Source: Quadrisphaera sp. RL12-1S
GTDB taxonomy: Bacteria > Actinomycetota > Actinomycetes > Actinomycetales > Quadrisphaeraceae
Length of the DNA: 64,000 nt
Assembly: GCF_014270065.1 (NCBI RefSeq)
Contig: NZ_JACNME010000003.1
Location: 124,001 to 188,000, forward strand
Reading direction: 5' to 3'
A model generated the notes under the pieces. It was given only the letters and a program-made list of their open reading frames with translations, was not told where the DNA came from and searched no databases. This document shows, in pieces, positions 1-8,199 of the stretch. The position numbers were made by a program, and so were the translations under genes. Positions within the stretch are counted from its first letter, which is position 1. The number at the start of each line of letters is the position of its first letter.

Positions 1-409
1 ACGTCCACCGCCGCTGCTCGCGCACGAAGCGGCTGCGCTCGCGCAGCACTCCCCGCTCGGCGCCGCTGCGCCAGCGCGCCTCGAAGGTGACGGTGCCCTC
101 GTCGTCGAAGGGGCCCCCTCCGGTGGTGTCGAGCACGTCCAGGCGCAGCCAGCGCTGCTGCTCGTCCAGCTGCAGCTCCTCGGCGGACGGGCGGGTGGAG
201 GGGTGCCAGGTGCGCGCGAGGTGGGCGGTGTCGCGCAGGGCGAAGGCGCTGTAGCGCGAGCGCATGAGCGCCTCGGCCGTGGGGGCGTCGGCCTCGCCGC
301 GGTGGAACCGGGCGCAGCAGGCGCCGTAGACCTCCCCGCTGCCGCAGGGGCACCGCGCGTCGTCCGCCGCGCCCGCGCCGTCGGTGGTGCGCTCTACGGT
401 CCCCGCCAT
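1..409 (-). CDS. YchJ-family (UPF0225) metal-binding protein, 3' end outside window
   Basis: Translating the minus strand from the ATG at 409 gives 136 codons with no stop before the window edge. Residues 19-33 carry the SEC-C-like cysteine cluster CPCGSG...CC, followed by AEALMRSRYSAFA and TWHPSTRPS, which are hallmark blocks of the YchJ/UPF0225 family. Family members are small zinc-binding proteins of unknown function, so no role is assigned. The start codon overlaps by two bases the start of the divergent PNPOx-like gene, so at least one of the pair must have little or no leader. Most of the expected family length is present; only the C-terminus is missing. Confidence 0.85.
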   Translation of the reverse strand, partial: MAGTVERTTDGAGAADDARCPCGSGEVYGACCARFHRGEADAPTAEALMRSRYSAFALRDTAHLARTWHPSTRPSAEELQLDEQQRWLRLDVLDTTGGGPFDDEGTVTFEARWRSGAERGVLRERSRFVREQRRWT

Positions 410-920
410 GACGACCAGTGTGGAGCCGCGCGCCGAGCGACCGACCATGCCCGACGGCTACGGGCTCCCCGAGACCACCGACGGCCTGCTGGACTGGGCC
501 GCCGTCGAGGAGCGGCTGGTGGCGGCGCAGCACTACTGGCTGGCGACCGTCCGGCCCGACGGGCGCCCGCACGTGGTGCCCCGCTGGGGCGTCTGGGTGG
601 ACGGCCGGTTCTGGTACGACGGCGCGGCCACCACCGTGCACGCGCGCAACCTCGCCACCGGCCCGGCCTGCGCCCTGCACCTCGAGAGCGGCGAGCAGGC
701 CGTGGTGGTCGAGGGGGCGTCGCACCCGACCCGCGCCGACGCCGAGGGCCTGGGGCAGCGCCTGGCAGCGGCGTTCGCCAAGTACCACCACGCCGGGTAC
801 TCCCCCGGCCCCGACGCCTGGTCAGGAGAGGACGGCGGAGGGCTGCGCGTGCTGGTGCCGGTCAAGGCCCTGGCCTGGACCTCCTTCCCCACCGACTGCA
901 CGCGGTTCACCTTCGGCTGA
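408..920 (+). CDS. Pyridoxamine 5'-phosphate oxidase-fold protein
   Basis: A 170-residue protein with the split-barrel flavin/F420-binding signature: AQHYWLATVRPDGRPHVVPRW at about residues 42-62, then WVDGRFWYDGAATTVHARNL. Small actinobacterial proteins of this type bind FMN, F420 or heme and often act as redox enzymes; the substrate cannot be read from sequence. The ATG at 408 overlaps the divergent ychJ start codon (CCATG shared). A second in-frame ATG at 447 would remove 13 unconserved residues and relieve the overlap, so the start is uncertain. Transcription runs toward the ssrA terminator. Confidence 0.8.
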   Translation: MTTSVEPRAERPTMPDGYGLPETTDGLLDWAAVEERLVAAQHYWLATVRPDGRPHVVPRWGVWVDGRFWYDGAATTVHARNLATGPACALHLESGEQAVVVEGASHPTRADAEGLGQRLAAAFAKYHHAGYSPGPDAWSGEDGGGLRVLVPVKALAWTSFPTDCTRFTFG

Positions 921-993
921 CGCGCTCTGCGACCCCACCCACGCCCACAGCCAGCACCTGACCGTGCACGGCGAGGGCGCGGCGAGGGCATGA

Positions 994-1025
994 CGAAGGG
1001 CCCGACCTGGTGGTCGGGCCCTTCG
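994..1025. terminator. GC-rich hairpin terminator for ssrA
   Basis: A perfect 14-bp stem (CGAAGGGCCCGACC and its complement) closes a 4-nt TGGT loop. It starts 5 bp beyond the tmRNA 3' end on the minus strand and about 75 bp beyond the stop of the PNPOx gene on the plus strand, so it could serve both. There is no clear U-tract, as is common in high-GC actinobacteria. Confidence 0.75.
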
Positions 1026-1030
1026 CACGG

Positions 1031-1401
1031 GGTGGAGGTGGCGGGAATCGAACCCGCGTCCGCCGTCGTACCCCCAGGGCTTCTCCGGGTGCAGACCGTG
1101 AGTCGTTCTGCTCGGCCCCAGCGCTCACACGGACGTTGCGCTGACAGGCCCAGTCACCTTGGTTTCCCACCGACCCCGGTGACACTGGTCGGTGGTGGAG
1201 CCCCCTAGCTGACGCCGGTACCCGGGCCGGGAGCACTCCCGGGCCGACGGACTTTCAACTCAGCTGATCAGGCAGCGAGAGCGAAGTCGGTGCTCTTGGA
1301 ATCGGCACCTATGGGTTTGCAAGGAACGTTAACGAGATGACCTTGCCTTCTCGACCCGCTTCCCCTGGTTCGACGATGCGACGTCGAGACCTGGCACCCC
1401 C
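1031..1401 (-). ncRNA. ssrA: tmRNA (ssrA)
   Basis: Transfer-messenger RNA that rescues stalled ribosomes together with SmpB. The 5' acceptor strand GGGGGTG (1401-1395) pairs with CACCTCC at the 3' side (1040-1034). A T-arm GCGGG-TTCGATT-CCCGC precedes it, and the 5' end continues with the tmRNA-typical CGACGTCGCATCGTCGAACC. An internal reading frame (1306-1268) encodes ADSKSTDFALAA, a typical actinobacterial degradation tag. The acceptor is followed by A-CCC, so CCA is not fully encoded and must be completed by processing or nucleotide addition. A possible -10 box TAGACT lies at 1424-1419, 17 nt before the mature 5' end. The partner smpB is at 4255-4797. Confidence 0.97.
1268..1306 (-). other. 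tmRNA tag reading frame (ADSKSTDFALAA, stop TGA)
   Basis: The resume codon is GCC at 1306-1304; twelve codons are followed by TGA at 1270-1268. The tag ends in ALAA, the C-terminal signal recognised by ClpXP-type proteases. The tag added to proteins would carry one more N-terminal alanine from the charged tmRNA. Confidence 0.95.
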
Positions 1402-1482
1402 TGTGGAGTTGTGGCGACAGTCTACGCGCTCGTCCGCGTGCGGCGCTCGCGGCTTTCCTGCGCGCAGCACCAGACTGGGGCG

Positions 1483-1935
1483 GTGGACGACGGCGAGATC
1501 GGTCAGGTGGCAGCGGTCGAGCGGCAGCTGCAGCGCTCGCTGGGAGCGTGGGTGGGCGTCAGCGCGGTGGGCGGCACGGCCGCGATCGCTGCGGGCCGGT
1601 CCCGGAAGGACCCGCTGCTGCGCGCGTTCGGCCTGCAGACCCTGCTCTGGGCGGCGGTGGACGCCGGGGTGCTTTCGGCGAGCACGCGCGGGGGGACACC
1701 GCCCGCGGGACGGCTGCGGACGCTGCTGCTCGCCAACACCGCTGCGGACGTCGGGTACGTGGGCGTCGGGACCGCGCTCGCGGCCCGGCCCGACAGGGTG
1801 CCGCGGCGCCTGCGGGGCCGGCGCACCAGCGACGCGGCCCTGCGCGGCCACGGGCTCGCCGTGGTGCTGCAGGGCCTGGCGCTGCTGGTCATCGACTCGA
1901 CGGCCGCGGCCCGCCTGCGCCCACCCCGCTCCTGA
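1483..1935 (+). CDS. Small integral membrane protein, DUF6992-like
   Basis: About 150 residues from a GTG at 1483; other GTG codons upstream, such as 1411, keep the frame open but would run into the ssrA promoter region. The protein has roughly four hydrophobic segments (near ASAVGGTAAIAA, FGLQTLLWAAVDAGVL, LLLANTAADVGYVGVGTALA and GLAVVLQGLALLVIDSTAA). The block LLANTAADVGYVGVG resembles the uncharacterised DUF6992 family of bacterial membrane proteins. It is divergent from ssrA. Function is unknown; the family assignment is from recall and should be treated as tentative. Confidence 0.65.
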   Translation: MDDGEIGQVAAVERQLQRSLGAWVGVSAVGGTAAIAAGRSRKDPLLRAFGLQTLLWAAVDAGVLSASTRGGTPPAGRLRTLLLANTAADVGYVGVGTALAARPDRVPRRLRGRRTSDAALRGHGLAVVLQGLALLVIDSTAAARLRPPRS

Positions 1936-1954
1936 CCGCCCTCCCCCACCTCCT

Positions 1955-2130
1955 CCACGATCACGCACATGAGCGCCACCTCCCCCGGGAGCACCGGCGC
2001 GCACTGGGCAGGCTGGGCCCCGGTGGACAGGCTGAGCTCCGCTTCCGGGCCCTGACCCGGGTCTGAGCCTGCCCACCGGGCGTCAGAGTCCCCAGCGGGG
2101 GCGGTCACCTGACGCGCAGCCGCATGATCG
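1955..2130. repeat. Pair of repeat arms matching those at 3177-3258
   Basis: One arm near 1957-1983 (ACGATCACGCACATGAGCGC...) and one near 2110-2130 (CGCAGCCGCATGATCGTCG) each match, at roughly 80-88%, an arm of the hairpin element at 3177-3258. The two elements bracket the SPFH gene. Here the arms are about 130 bp apart; there they sit back to back. Confidence 0.5.
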
Positions 2131-2187
2131 TCGTCGCGGTGTGGCCCGGGTCGACGACCGGACAGCGCAGAGCGCCCCGCGGGTGCC

Positions 2188-2862
2188 TCAGGTGGTCGCG
2201 TCGCCGACGCGGACGACGACCGTCGAGCCCGTCCCCTTCGCCGCCTCCTGGACCGTGCGCAGCTGCAGAAGCGCGGGGTTCTCGCCGAGCATCCGCGCCG
2301 CGTTGGCGAGCGCTCGCGTGGCAGCGACCTCGCCGCGCGCCCGCTCGAGGGCCGCCTGGCCCTCCTGGACGGCGGTCGCCGTGGCGAGCAGGGCCCGGCG
2401 CAGCTCCCCCGGCACGCTGACGTCGCGGACCGACGCCTCGGCCACAGCGATGCCCAGCCGGGCCGCCTCGGCGGCGACGCGCACGGTCAGGACCGGCGCC
2501 GCCTGCGCACGGCCCGCGAGCAGCTCCGCCAGCGGAGCCGCAGCGGCCCAGTCGCGCACGGCCAGCTGCAGCGTCATCCGCAGCTCGGCCTCCGGGTCGG
2601 CCGACGCGTCGAGGAAGGCGACCGGGTCGGTGACCGCCCACCGGGCGGACGCGCTGACGCGCACGCCCGGGACGTCCGCGGCCGCCAGCTCCTGCCCGGT
2701 CAGGACGAGGAGCTGGTCGCGGACGTCGACCACCTCGACGGTGCGCCGCCGCCGGCGCCCGCGCAGCCGGTGGCGGCCGGCTCCGAGGACGGCGACGACG
2801 CGCCCGTCGTAGCGGACCACCGCCCTGCGGCCCTCCCGGACCACCTGGTGCTGGGTGAACAC
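2188..2862 (-). CDS. SPFH/band-7 (slipin-like) protein
   Basis: 224 residues from GTG at 2862, chosen because GGAGGCG lies 7-8 nt upstream and homology begins here (VFTQHQVVREGRRAVVRYDGRV). The SPFH fold covers roughly residues 5-170, with VEVVDVRDQLLVLTGQEL and VRVSASARWAVTDPVAFL as typical blocks. A C-terminal helical part (EGQAALERARGEVAATRALANAARML) has the coiled-coil character of flotillin/slipin proteins. The usual N-terminal membrane anchor is absent, so this is a soluble or peripherally bound version. Family members organise membrane microdomains or protease complexes. It sits alone between smpB/oxidoreductase and ssrA, and is flanked by the repeat pair described at 1955 and 3177. 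Confidence 0.8.
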   Translation of the reverse strand: MFTQHQVVREGRRAVVRYDGRVVAVLGAGRHRLRGRRRRRTVEVVDVRDQLLVLTGQELAAADVPGVRVSASARWAVTDPVAFLDASADPEAELRMTLQLAVRDWAAAAPLAELLAGRAQAAPVLTVRVAAEAARLGIAVAEASVRDVSVPGELRRALLATATAVQEGQAALERARGEVAATRALANAARMLGENPALLQLRTVQEAAKGTGSTVVVRVGDATT

Positions 2863-3266
2863 GTCGCTCGCCTCCGTCCGTCGTCGTCGTCGTGAGCAGC
2901 ACGACGACGACCGGCGCCCAGCGGCCCGGACGGGCGCCGACGGCGCACGGGTCCGAGCACAGCTCGCCGCGCCCTGACGGGCGCAGCCGGGCCACCGGTC
3001 GCCGCCAGAGATGAGGTCTCGAACCTCAGCGCGTGACAAGCGCCAGCATCCGTGTGCTGCGCTGCCCGCTGGTGCGGGACGCGACCGGTGATCCACCGGG
3101 GCGCCGCTGGTCGGGCAGCTCGACCATCATGACGACGACGACACCCCACCGGCCAGCGGTTTTCCACGCCGGACGTGACGCTCAGCCGCACGATCGTCGC
3201 CGGGAGGAGGGATGTGCCGGCCCTCCCGGCGACGATCACGCGCATCTGCGCCACCTCAGCAGGAGC
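2863..3266. other. Gene-free stretch between SPFH gene and oxidoreductase
   Basis: About 400 bp with no supportable gene on either strand. It contains the SPFH ribosome binding site at its left edge and the hairpin repeat at 3177-3258. The remainder is GC-rich sequence with no recognised motif. Confidence 0.6.
3177..3258. repeat. Hairpin repeat element with 16-bp perfect stem
   Basis: A perfect 16-bp inverted repeat, GATCGTCGCCGGGAGG (3192-3207) and its complement (3222-3237), encloses a 14-nt loop. Outside the stem, the arms continue as CAGCCGCACGATCG and GATCACGCGCATCTGCGCC, which recur near 1957 and 2110. It probably works as a terminator for the oxidoreductase gene (stop at 3267); whether it is a dispersed repeat family is open. 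Confidence 0.6.
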
Positions 3267-4190
3267 TCAGGTGGTGAGGACGAGCTTCCCGCGCACGTGG
3301 CCGTCCATCTGGGCCTTCCACGCGTCAGCCGCGCGCTCCAGCGCGAACGCCTCCTGGACCTCCACACGCACCGCGCCGTCCGCTACGAGCGCCGCCAGCT
3401 GCGCGAGCTGCTCGGCGTGCGGGGTGACGAAGCAGTAGACGCCCCCGGCCTCCGCGACGGCCTGGGGGTCGACGTTGGACGCCGTGCGCGCGGGGTCCTT
3501 CGCGAGCTCGGCGGACTGCCGGATCGCGTCTCCGCCGACGTAGTCGACCGCGGCGTCGACGCCCTCCGGCGCCAGCGCGCGCACGGCGTCGACGAGCCCG
3601 TCGCCGTACGCCACCGGCTCAGCGCCGAGGGAGCGGACGAAGTCGTGGTTGCGCTCGCTCGCCGTGCCGATCACCCGGGCACCGCGGGCCTTGGCGATCT
3701 GGACCGCGAGGTGGCCGACGCCGCCCGAGGCGGCGTGCACGAGCACCGTGTCGCCCGACCCGGCTCGCACGGCCTCCAGCGACTGCAGCGCCGTGAGCCC
3801 CGCCAGCGGCAGCGCGCCGGCCACCTCCCACGAGAGCGCGGGCGGCTTCAGCGCCCAGTGGCGCTGCGCACCGGCCACGAGCTCGGCGTAGCAGCCGTCG
3901 CGGACGAAGTCCTTGCGCAGGTACCCGAGCACCTCGTCACCGGGCGCGAGGTCGCGCACGGCCGGGCCGACCGCCTCGACCACGCCGGCGGCGTCCCAGC
4001 CGGCGATCGTGGGGAGGAACGACGGGAAGGCCCCCTGCAGGTACCCGGCGCCCACCTTGAAGTCGACCGGGTTGACCCCGGCCGCCTTGACGCGGACGAG
4101 CACGGAGTCGGGCCCGACCACGGGGTCGGGCTGCTCGCCGACCTCCAGCACCTCGGGACCGCCGTAGGACGAGTGGTAGACAGCGCGCAC
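3267..4190 (-). CDS. NADP-dependent quinone oxidoreductase (zinc-free MDR family)
   Basis: 307 residues, the usual length for the QOR branch of medium-chain dehydrogenases. The N-terminal GroES-like part runs MRAVYHSSYGGPEVLEV...VKAAGVNPVDFK...PTIAGWDAAGVVEAVG. The Rossmann part contains the nucleotide-binding loop HAASGGVGHLAVQIAK near residue 152. The catalytic-zinc cysteine found in alcohol dehydrogenases is absent, as in crotonases/quinone reductases of this family. Substrate cannot be deduced. It lies downstream of smpB on the same strand with a 64-bp gap, so co-transcription is possible but a functional link is not evident. Confidence 0.88.
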   Translation of the reverse strand: MRAVYHSSYGGPEVLEVGEQPDPVVGPDSVLVRVKAAGVNPVDFKVGAGYLQGAFPSFLPTIAGWDAAGVVEAVGPAVRDLAPGDEVLGYLRKDFVRDGCYAELVAGAQRHWALKPPALSWEVAGALPLAGLTALQSLEAVRAGSGDTVLVHAASGGVGHLAVQIAKARGARVIGTASERNHDFVRSLGAEPVAYGDGLVDAVRALAPEGVDAAVDYVGGDAIRQSAELAKDPARTASNVDPQAVAEAGGVYCFVTPHAEQLAQLAALVADGAVRVEVQEAFALERAADAWKAQMDGHVRGKLVLTT

Positions 4191-4254
4191 GGGTCACACC
4201 CTGCGCCGCGCGGCGCCCTCCCGCGACCCGGAGGACGACGACGGCCGACCGGGG

Positions 4255-4797
4255 CTACTCCCCGACGCGGGTGCGGGTGCGCATGGCGCGCTGGGCCTCG
4301 CGCTCGTCAGTGGCGTTGCGCAGCGCCTGGCGCTTGTCGAAGGTCTTCTTGCCCTTCGCCACACCGATCTCGACCTTGGCCCGGCCGCCGCGGAAGTACA
4401 GCTGCAGCGGCACCAGCGTGTAGCCGGACTGTCCCGCGGCCTGCGCCAGCTTGTCGATCTCCGCGGCGTGCAGCAGCAGCTTGCGGCGTCGGCGCGGCTC
4501 GTGGTTGGTCCAGGTGCCCTCGGTGTACTCGGGGATGTGCACGGCCTCGAGCCACGCCTCACCCCGCTCCACCTCGGCGAACCCGTCCACCAGGGAGGCG
4601 CGGCCCTGCCGCAGCGACTTCACCTCGGTGCCGGTGAGCACCAGACCCGCCTCGAAGACGTCCTCGATGGCGTAGTCGAAGCGGGCTCGCCGGTTGGAGG
4701 CCACCACGGTGCGCGTGGTGGTGTCACGGCCGGTGGCGGCTGCGGGCTTGTTGGTCTGCGGCGCGTGCCACTCCCCGCGCCCACCTCGTCCGGCCAT
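4255..4797 (-). CDS. smpB: SsrA-binding protein SmpB
   Basis: 180 residues. The OB-fold core begins at about residue 33 with [37 protein letters not shown], followed by [24 protein letters not shown] and the basic tail GKKTFDKRQ, all diagnostic of SmpB. It binds tmRNA and brings it to stalled ribosomes. The N-terminal 30 residues are an unconserved extension. Upstream, TAGACT (4809-4804) is followed by GGAGGG and then the ATG, so the gene may be expressed from a leaderless or very short-leader mRNA. In related bacteria smpB normally follows ftsX and its peptidase directly; here about 8 kb separates them. Confidence 0.96.
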   Translation of the reverse strand: MAGRGGRGEWHAPQTNKPAAATGRDTTTRTVVASNRRARFDYAIEDVFEAGLVLTGTEVKSLRQGRASLVDGFAEVERGEAWLEAVHIPEYTEGTWTNHEPRRRRKLLLHAAEIDKLAQAAGQSGYTLVPLQLYFRGGRAKVEIGVAKGKKTFDKRQALRNATDEREAQRAMRTRTRVGE

Positions 4798-5511
4798 CCC
4801 TCCAGTCTACGGACGCCCGCCACCGGGTTCTCGGCCGTCGCCGACCCAGACGACGACTGCCGAGCGTGACTGGGCGCCACGACGCCTGCTGTAGACCCGT
4901 CGCGGGGAGGACCGACCACCAGACCAGGTCCCGGACGGGTGAGAGCCGGTCATCGCCGTGGGTGACGCGGGCGGCGTCGGGGTCTCTGCGCAGCCGTCGG
5001 GGCCACTCGGGGAGGCTGAGCCAACGGACCCAGCGACGACCCATGTCGATCTTCGTTCACCGGGGGTGGAGTGAGACGGACCACCGAACAGGGCATCTGA
5101 GACTCCAGCACTCGGCGTGACGACGTCGGCCGCAGTGGCCCGACGGCCGTCCGGTCGGCGGTCGCCAAGTGCGACACGCTGCCCGCCGGGCACCGCGGTG
5201 CCTTCGGTGGTGATCTCCCATGCGCAGGGACGGTCAGCCGTGTGGGGCCGGTCAGGGGTCGTGAGGAGGAGCCTTCGCCCGGTGGCTCCCCGCGAGAGCT
5301 CCGACGGCGAGGGCCCCGCTCCACGGTCCTCCTGGTGGTCGCGGCCGCTGCGGCTGACGTGCAGACGCAGCTGGCCTCCGCGACCCGGACCTCTCACTAA
5401 TGTCACCAGTGGATGCACGGGAGCACTAACGATTAGCGCTGTTAGCGTTCCCGCACTCGCGGCGCTGTGTGCTCCGCGAACGGGATTCGCCGCTCGACGA
5501 AGGAGTCACTC
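4798..5511. other. Gene-free stretch upstream of the MFS gene
   Basis: About 710 bp. The left end holds the smpB promoter. The right end holds the candidate LacI site (5433-5446) and the ribosome binding site GAAGGAG of the MFS gene. Open frames in between lack any conserved motif, have biased composition expected of non-coding GC-rich DNA, and are not called. Confidence 0.55.
5433..5446. promoter_or_regulatory. Candidate operator of the LacI regulator, site 1
   Basis: TTAGCGCTGTTAGC lies about 65 bp before the MFS start. It matches 11 of 14 bases of TTAGCACTACTAGC at 8086-8099, between the LacI gene and the esterase gene. An adjacent inverted repeat CTAA-CGA-TTAG covers 5426-5436. The shared motif at both promoters of the cluster is seen directly; binding by the local LacI protein is inferred. 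Confidence 0.5.
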
Positions 5512-6900
5512 ATGAGCGCCCCCTCTCCGGATGCACCCCTGTTCGCGCCCACCGCAGCGGCAGCTGCCGCGGTGGTGACCGTCCCACCGCCTCTCCCGCC
5601 GTCAGCACCGGTGCCCCCGTTCGCGCCAGGTGGCCTGCCCTCCGCCTCGGCCCTGCGCGAGCCGGCGGGGTACCGCACCAAGTACATGCTGGCGTCCATC
5701 GGCCTGTTCCTCGCGACCTTCGCCCCGAGCCTGGGTGGCCTGGCCGTCAAGGTGCAGTCGCTCGTGCCGCTGGAGCAGGCGGGCACGGTGCTGGGCGTGG
5801 TCACCGGCATCGGCGGCCTCTTCGCGATCGTCACGCAGCCGCTCATCGGCCGGCTCTCGGACCGCACGCGCTCGCGCCACGGCATGCGCAAGCCGTGGAT
5901 CATCGCGGGCACCATCGGCACGTTCCTGTCCCTCCTGGTCATCCCGCTCGCGCCCAGCGTGCTCGTGCTGGCCGTCGGCTGGTCAGGCGTGCAGTTCTTC
6001 CTCAACGTGGTGCAGGCCGGGCTCACCGCGACCGTCGCCGACCAGGTGCCCGAGGCCCGGCGCGGCCGAGTCGCTGGGATGGTCGGCGCCACGGCCCCGA
6101 TCGGCATCGTGCTGGGAGCCGTCGGCCTCACCGCTCTGCCCAACGACCTGCTCCGCATGGGCATCCCCGCCGTGATCGGCCTGGTCGCGGGTCTCTTCTT
6201 CGCCTTCACCCTCAAGGACCGCGTGCTGCGCTCCGCTCCCGAGCCGTTCCAGGTGAAGACCTTCCTCGCGGCGTTCGTCTTCAACCCTCTCAAGCACCGC
6301 GAGCTGGGGTGGGCCTGGCTGACCAAGGCGATGTTCGTCTTCGGGTACGCCTCGGTCGTCACCTACACCCCGCTGTACCTGGCCTCGAGCTTCGGCATGA
6401 GCGAGGTGGCGGAGCAGCTTCGCTTCAACCTGTGGCTCACCCTCACCATGACCAGCTTCAACATCCTCTTCGCCTTCGTCGGCGGCGCGTTCAGCGACCG
6501 GCTGGGCAGGCGCCGCGTCTTCGTGAGCACCGGCGCCGTCATCGCGTCGGCGGGTGTGCTGCTGTTCGCCCTCGCTCCGCAGTTCGGGGTCTCCACCGGA
6601 CTGGTGGCGCTGCTGGTGGCGCAGGCGCTCATCGGCATGGGCGGTGGTCTGTTCCTCGCCGTCGACATGGCCCTGTGCATCGAGGTTCTTCCCGACCGCG
6701 ACCAGCTGGCCAAGGACCTCGGCGTCCTCAACACCGCCAACGTGCTGCCGGTGGCCTTCGGCCCGTTCCTGGCCGGGCTGGTCTTCATCCCCGTGGGTGA
6801 CTCGCTGTTCGGTGCCGGCTACGCGACCTGGTTCGCCTCCGCTGCCGTCGTGTCGCTGGTGGGCGGCCTGCTCGTCTACCGCATCAAGAACGTGCGCTGA
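5512..6900 (+). CDS. MFS transporter
   Basis: 462 residues from ATG at 5512, supported by AAGGAG 8 nt upstream. About twelve hydrophobic segments are visible, with the MFS loop motif GRLSDRTRSRHGMRKPW after the second segment and a matching GGAFSDRLGRRRV in the second half. The N-terminal 40 residues are proline/alanine-rich and cytosolic. The protein is probably a solute:cation symporter. Its linkage to a LacI regulator and two esterase-fold hydrolases suggests a carbohydrate or ester-linked sugar substrate, which is inference. It converges on the LacI gene across a strong terminator. Confidence 0.85.
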   Translation: MSAPSPDAPLFAPTAAAAAAVVTVPPPLPPSAPVPPFAPGGLPSASALREPAGYRTKYMLASIGLFLATFAPSLGGLAVKVQSLVPLEQAGTVLGVVTGIGGLFAIVTQPLIGRLSDRTRSRHGMRKPWIIAGTIGTFLSLLVIPLAPSVLVLAVGWSGVQFFLNVVQAGLTATVADQVPEARRGRVAGMVGATAPIGIVLGAVGLTALPNDLLRMGIPAVIGLVAGLFFAFTLKDRVLRSAPEPFQVKTFLAAFVFNPLKHRELGWAWLTKAMFVFGYASVVTYTPLYLASSFGMSEVAEQLRFNLWLTLTMTSFNILFAFVGGAFSDRLGRRRVFVSTGAVIASAGVLLFALAPQFGVSTGLVALLVAQALIGMGGGLFLAVDMALCIEVLPDRDQLAKDLGVLNTANVLPVAFGPFLAGLVFIPVGDSLFGAGYATWFASAAVVSLVGGLLVYRIKNVR

Positions 6901-6949
6901 CCCGGGCTGGTCCGGGCCGACCCCCGGACCGCCCTGGCGCCGCACGCGC

Positions 6950-6995
6950 CGAGGGGCCGCCGGCCGGTGCTGGTGCACCGGCCGGCGGCCCCTCG
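6950..6995. terminator. Bidirectional terminator between convergent MFS and LacI genes
   Basis: A perfect 21-bp stem begins CGAGGGGCCGCC on the left and encloses a TGGT loop. It starts 50 bp past the MFS stop and ends 26 bp before the LacI stop. Confidence 0.85.
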
Positions 6996-7020
6996 TGGCA
7001 CTCCACCCCGGCTCCAGGGA

Positions 7021-8049
7021 TCAGCCCGCAACCGGCGAGCTCTCCCGCAGCACGAGGTGCGTCCCGAACAGGCGCGTGACGTCGACCATCGCCTCGCGGT
7101 TGCCGACGGCGTGGTGGAGCGTGCGTGCGCACTCCGTGCTGGCCCGGTCCGCGGGGACGGCCACGCTGGAGACCGTCGGTCGGACCACGGTGTTGATCGG
7201 GTTGTCGCCGTAGGAGACCAGCTCCACGCGATCGGGAACGGGGACACCCAGCTCCGCGAGGTGGTTGACCAGCCCGCCGACCATCTGGTCGTTGAGCACG
7301 AACACCCCGGTGCGGCCACCCCCGACGTCCAGCTGGCCGAGGGCGCGGCGATAGCCCTCGGCGTCGCCGGCGTCTCCCACCACCTGCTGCACCTGCCCCA
7401 CCGGGTCACCGCCGCGGGCGCGGCGCAGCTCGTCGAGGAAGCCGATGGTGCGCATGCTCAGCGCCCGGCTCGTGTGCGGCGGCGCGAGCACGGCGAACCG
7501 CTCGAGCCCGCGCGTGAGGAAGTGCTGCGCGACCTGCTGGCCGGCGTCGTAGTCGTCCACCACGATCGATGCGCAGCCGCTCGCCGCCCGGTTGAACAGG
7601 ACCACCGGGACGTCGAAGTCGGCACCGTCCACGAAGGCGACGTCCTCGTCCGTCAGGCCCACCATGATCACTCCACGCGAGAACGATGACGACGCGAAGG
7701 CGCGCTTGTCGCTCAGCCTCCCTCGCTCGAAGGGGACGACCACGACGTCCACCTGGATCTTGCCGGCGTCCACGTACTGCTGGACGCCTCGCACGAAGAG
7801 CGTGGAGGGCCCCGCCTCGAAGTCGCTGGGGAGCAGCACGCTCCACAGCGGCGGAGCTGCCGTGCTGCTGCGCCGCTTGGAGGTGGCCCTGACGTATCCC
7901 AGTGACCGCGCCGTCTCGAGCACGGTATCGCGCGTGGCGTCCGCGATGCGGAACTCCTGCGCGCGTCCGCTGAGGACGAGCGAAGCCGTGGTGGACGAGA
8001 CCCGGGCCTTCTCCGCGACGTCCCTGAGACGCACCTTGGCGTGCCGCAT
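7021..8049 (-). CDS. LacI-family transcriptional regulator
   Basis: 342 residues. The N-terminal helix-turn-helix reads VRLRDVAEKARVSSTTASLVLSGRAQEFRIADATRDTVLETARSLGY, including the hinge-helix region, and is followed by a periplasmic-binding-protein-like sensor domain. LacI proteins of this kind repress catabolic genes until a sugar ligand binds. The gene is divergent from the esterase operon and convergent with the MFS gene, and candidate sites lie at both target promoters (5433, 8086). The ligand is unknown. Start at ATG 8049 is preceded by GGAGGGGG about 6-8 nt upstream. Confidence 0.9.
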   Translation of the reverse strand: MRHAKVRLRDVAEKARVSSTTASLVLSGRAQEFRIADATRDTVLETARSLGYVRATSKRRSSTAAPPLWSVLLPSDFEAGPSTLFVRGVQQYVDAGKIQVDVVVVPFERGRLSDKRAFASSSFSRGVIMVGLTDEDVAFVDGADFDVPVVLFNRAASGCASIVVDDYDAGQQVAQHFLTRGLERFAVLAPPHTSRALSMRTIGFLDELRRARGGDPVGQVQQVVGDAGDAEGYRRALGQLDVGGGRTGVFVLNDQMVGGLVNHLAELGVPVPDRVELVSYGDNPINTVVRPTVSSVAVPADRASTECARTLHHAVGNREAMVDVTRLFGTHLVLRESSPVAG

Positions 8050-8085
8050 CGGAACCCCCTCCGGACGAGTCAGTGGGGCTGAAAT

Positions 8086-8099
8086 TTAGCACTACTAGC
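8086..8099. promoter_or_regulatory. Candidate operator of the LacI regulator, site 2
   Basis: TTAGCACTACTAGC, 11 of 14 identical to the site at 5433-5446, lies in the 150-bp region between the divergent LacI and esterase genes. An imperfect palindrome GCTGAAATTTAGC (8078-8090) overlaps its left half. Confidence 0.5.
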
Positions 8100-8199
8100 C
8101 TGTCGTCATCAGCCACGGACAGCAGCCGACGACGGCGCGCTCGTCCGAGCACCGACCGGCGCCCGCAGCGGCGCACCGACGCCGAGACGGGACCCGCCC

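Noticed and set aside
1402-1482. tRNA gene next to ssrA
   Set aside because: The T-arm-like sequence belongs to the tmRNA itself; no anticodon arm or second T-arm is present.
4807-5418. About 200-codon minus-strand frame upstream of smpB
   Set aside because: Low-complexity Arg/Ser/Gly-rich product with no recognisable fold, and it lies over the smpB promoter region.
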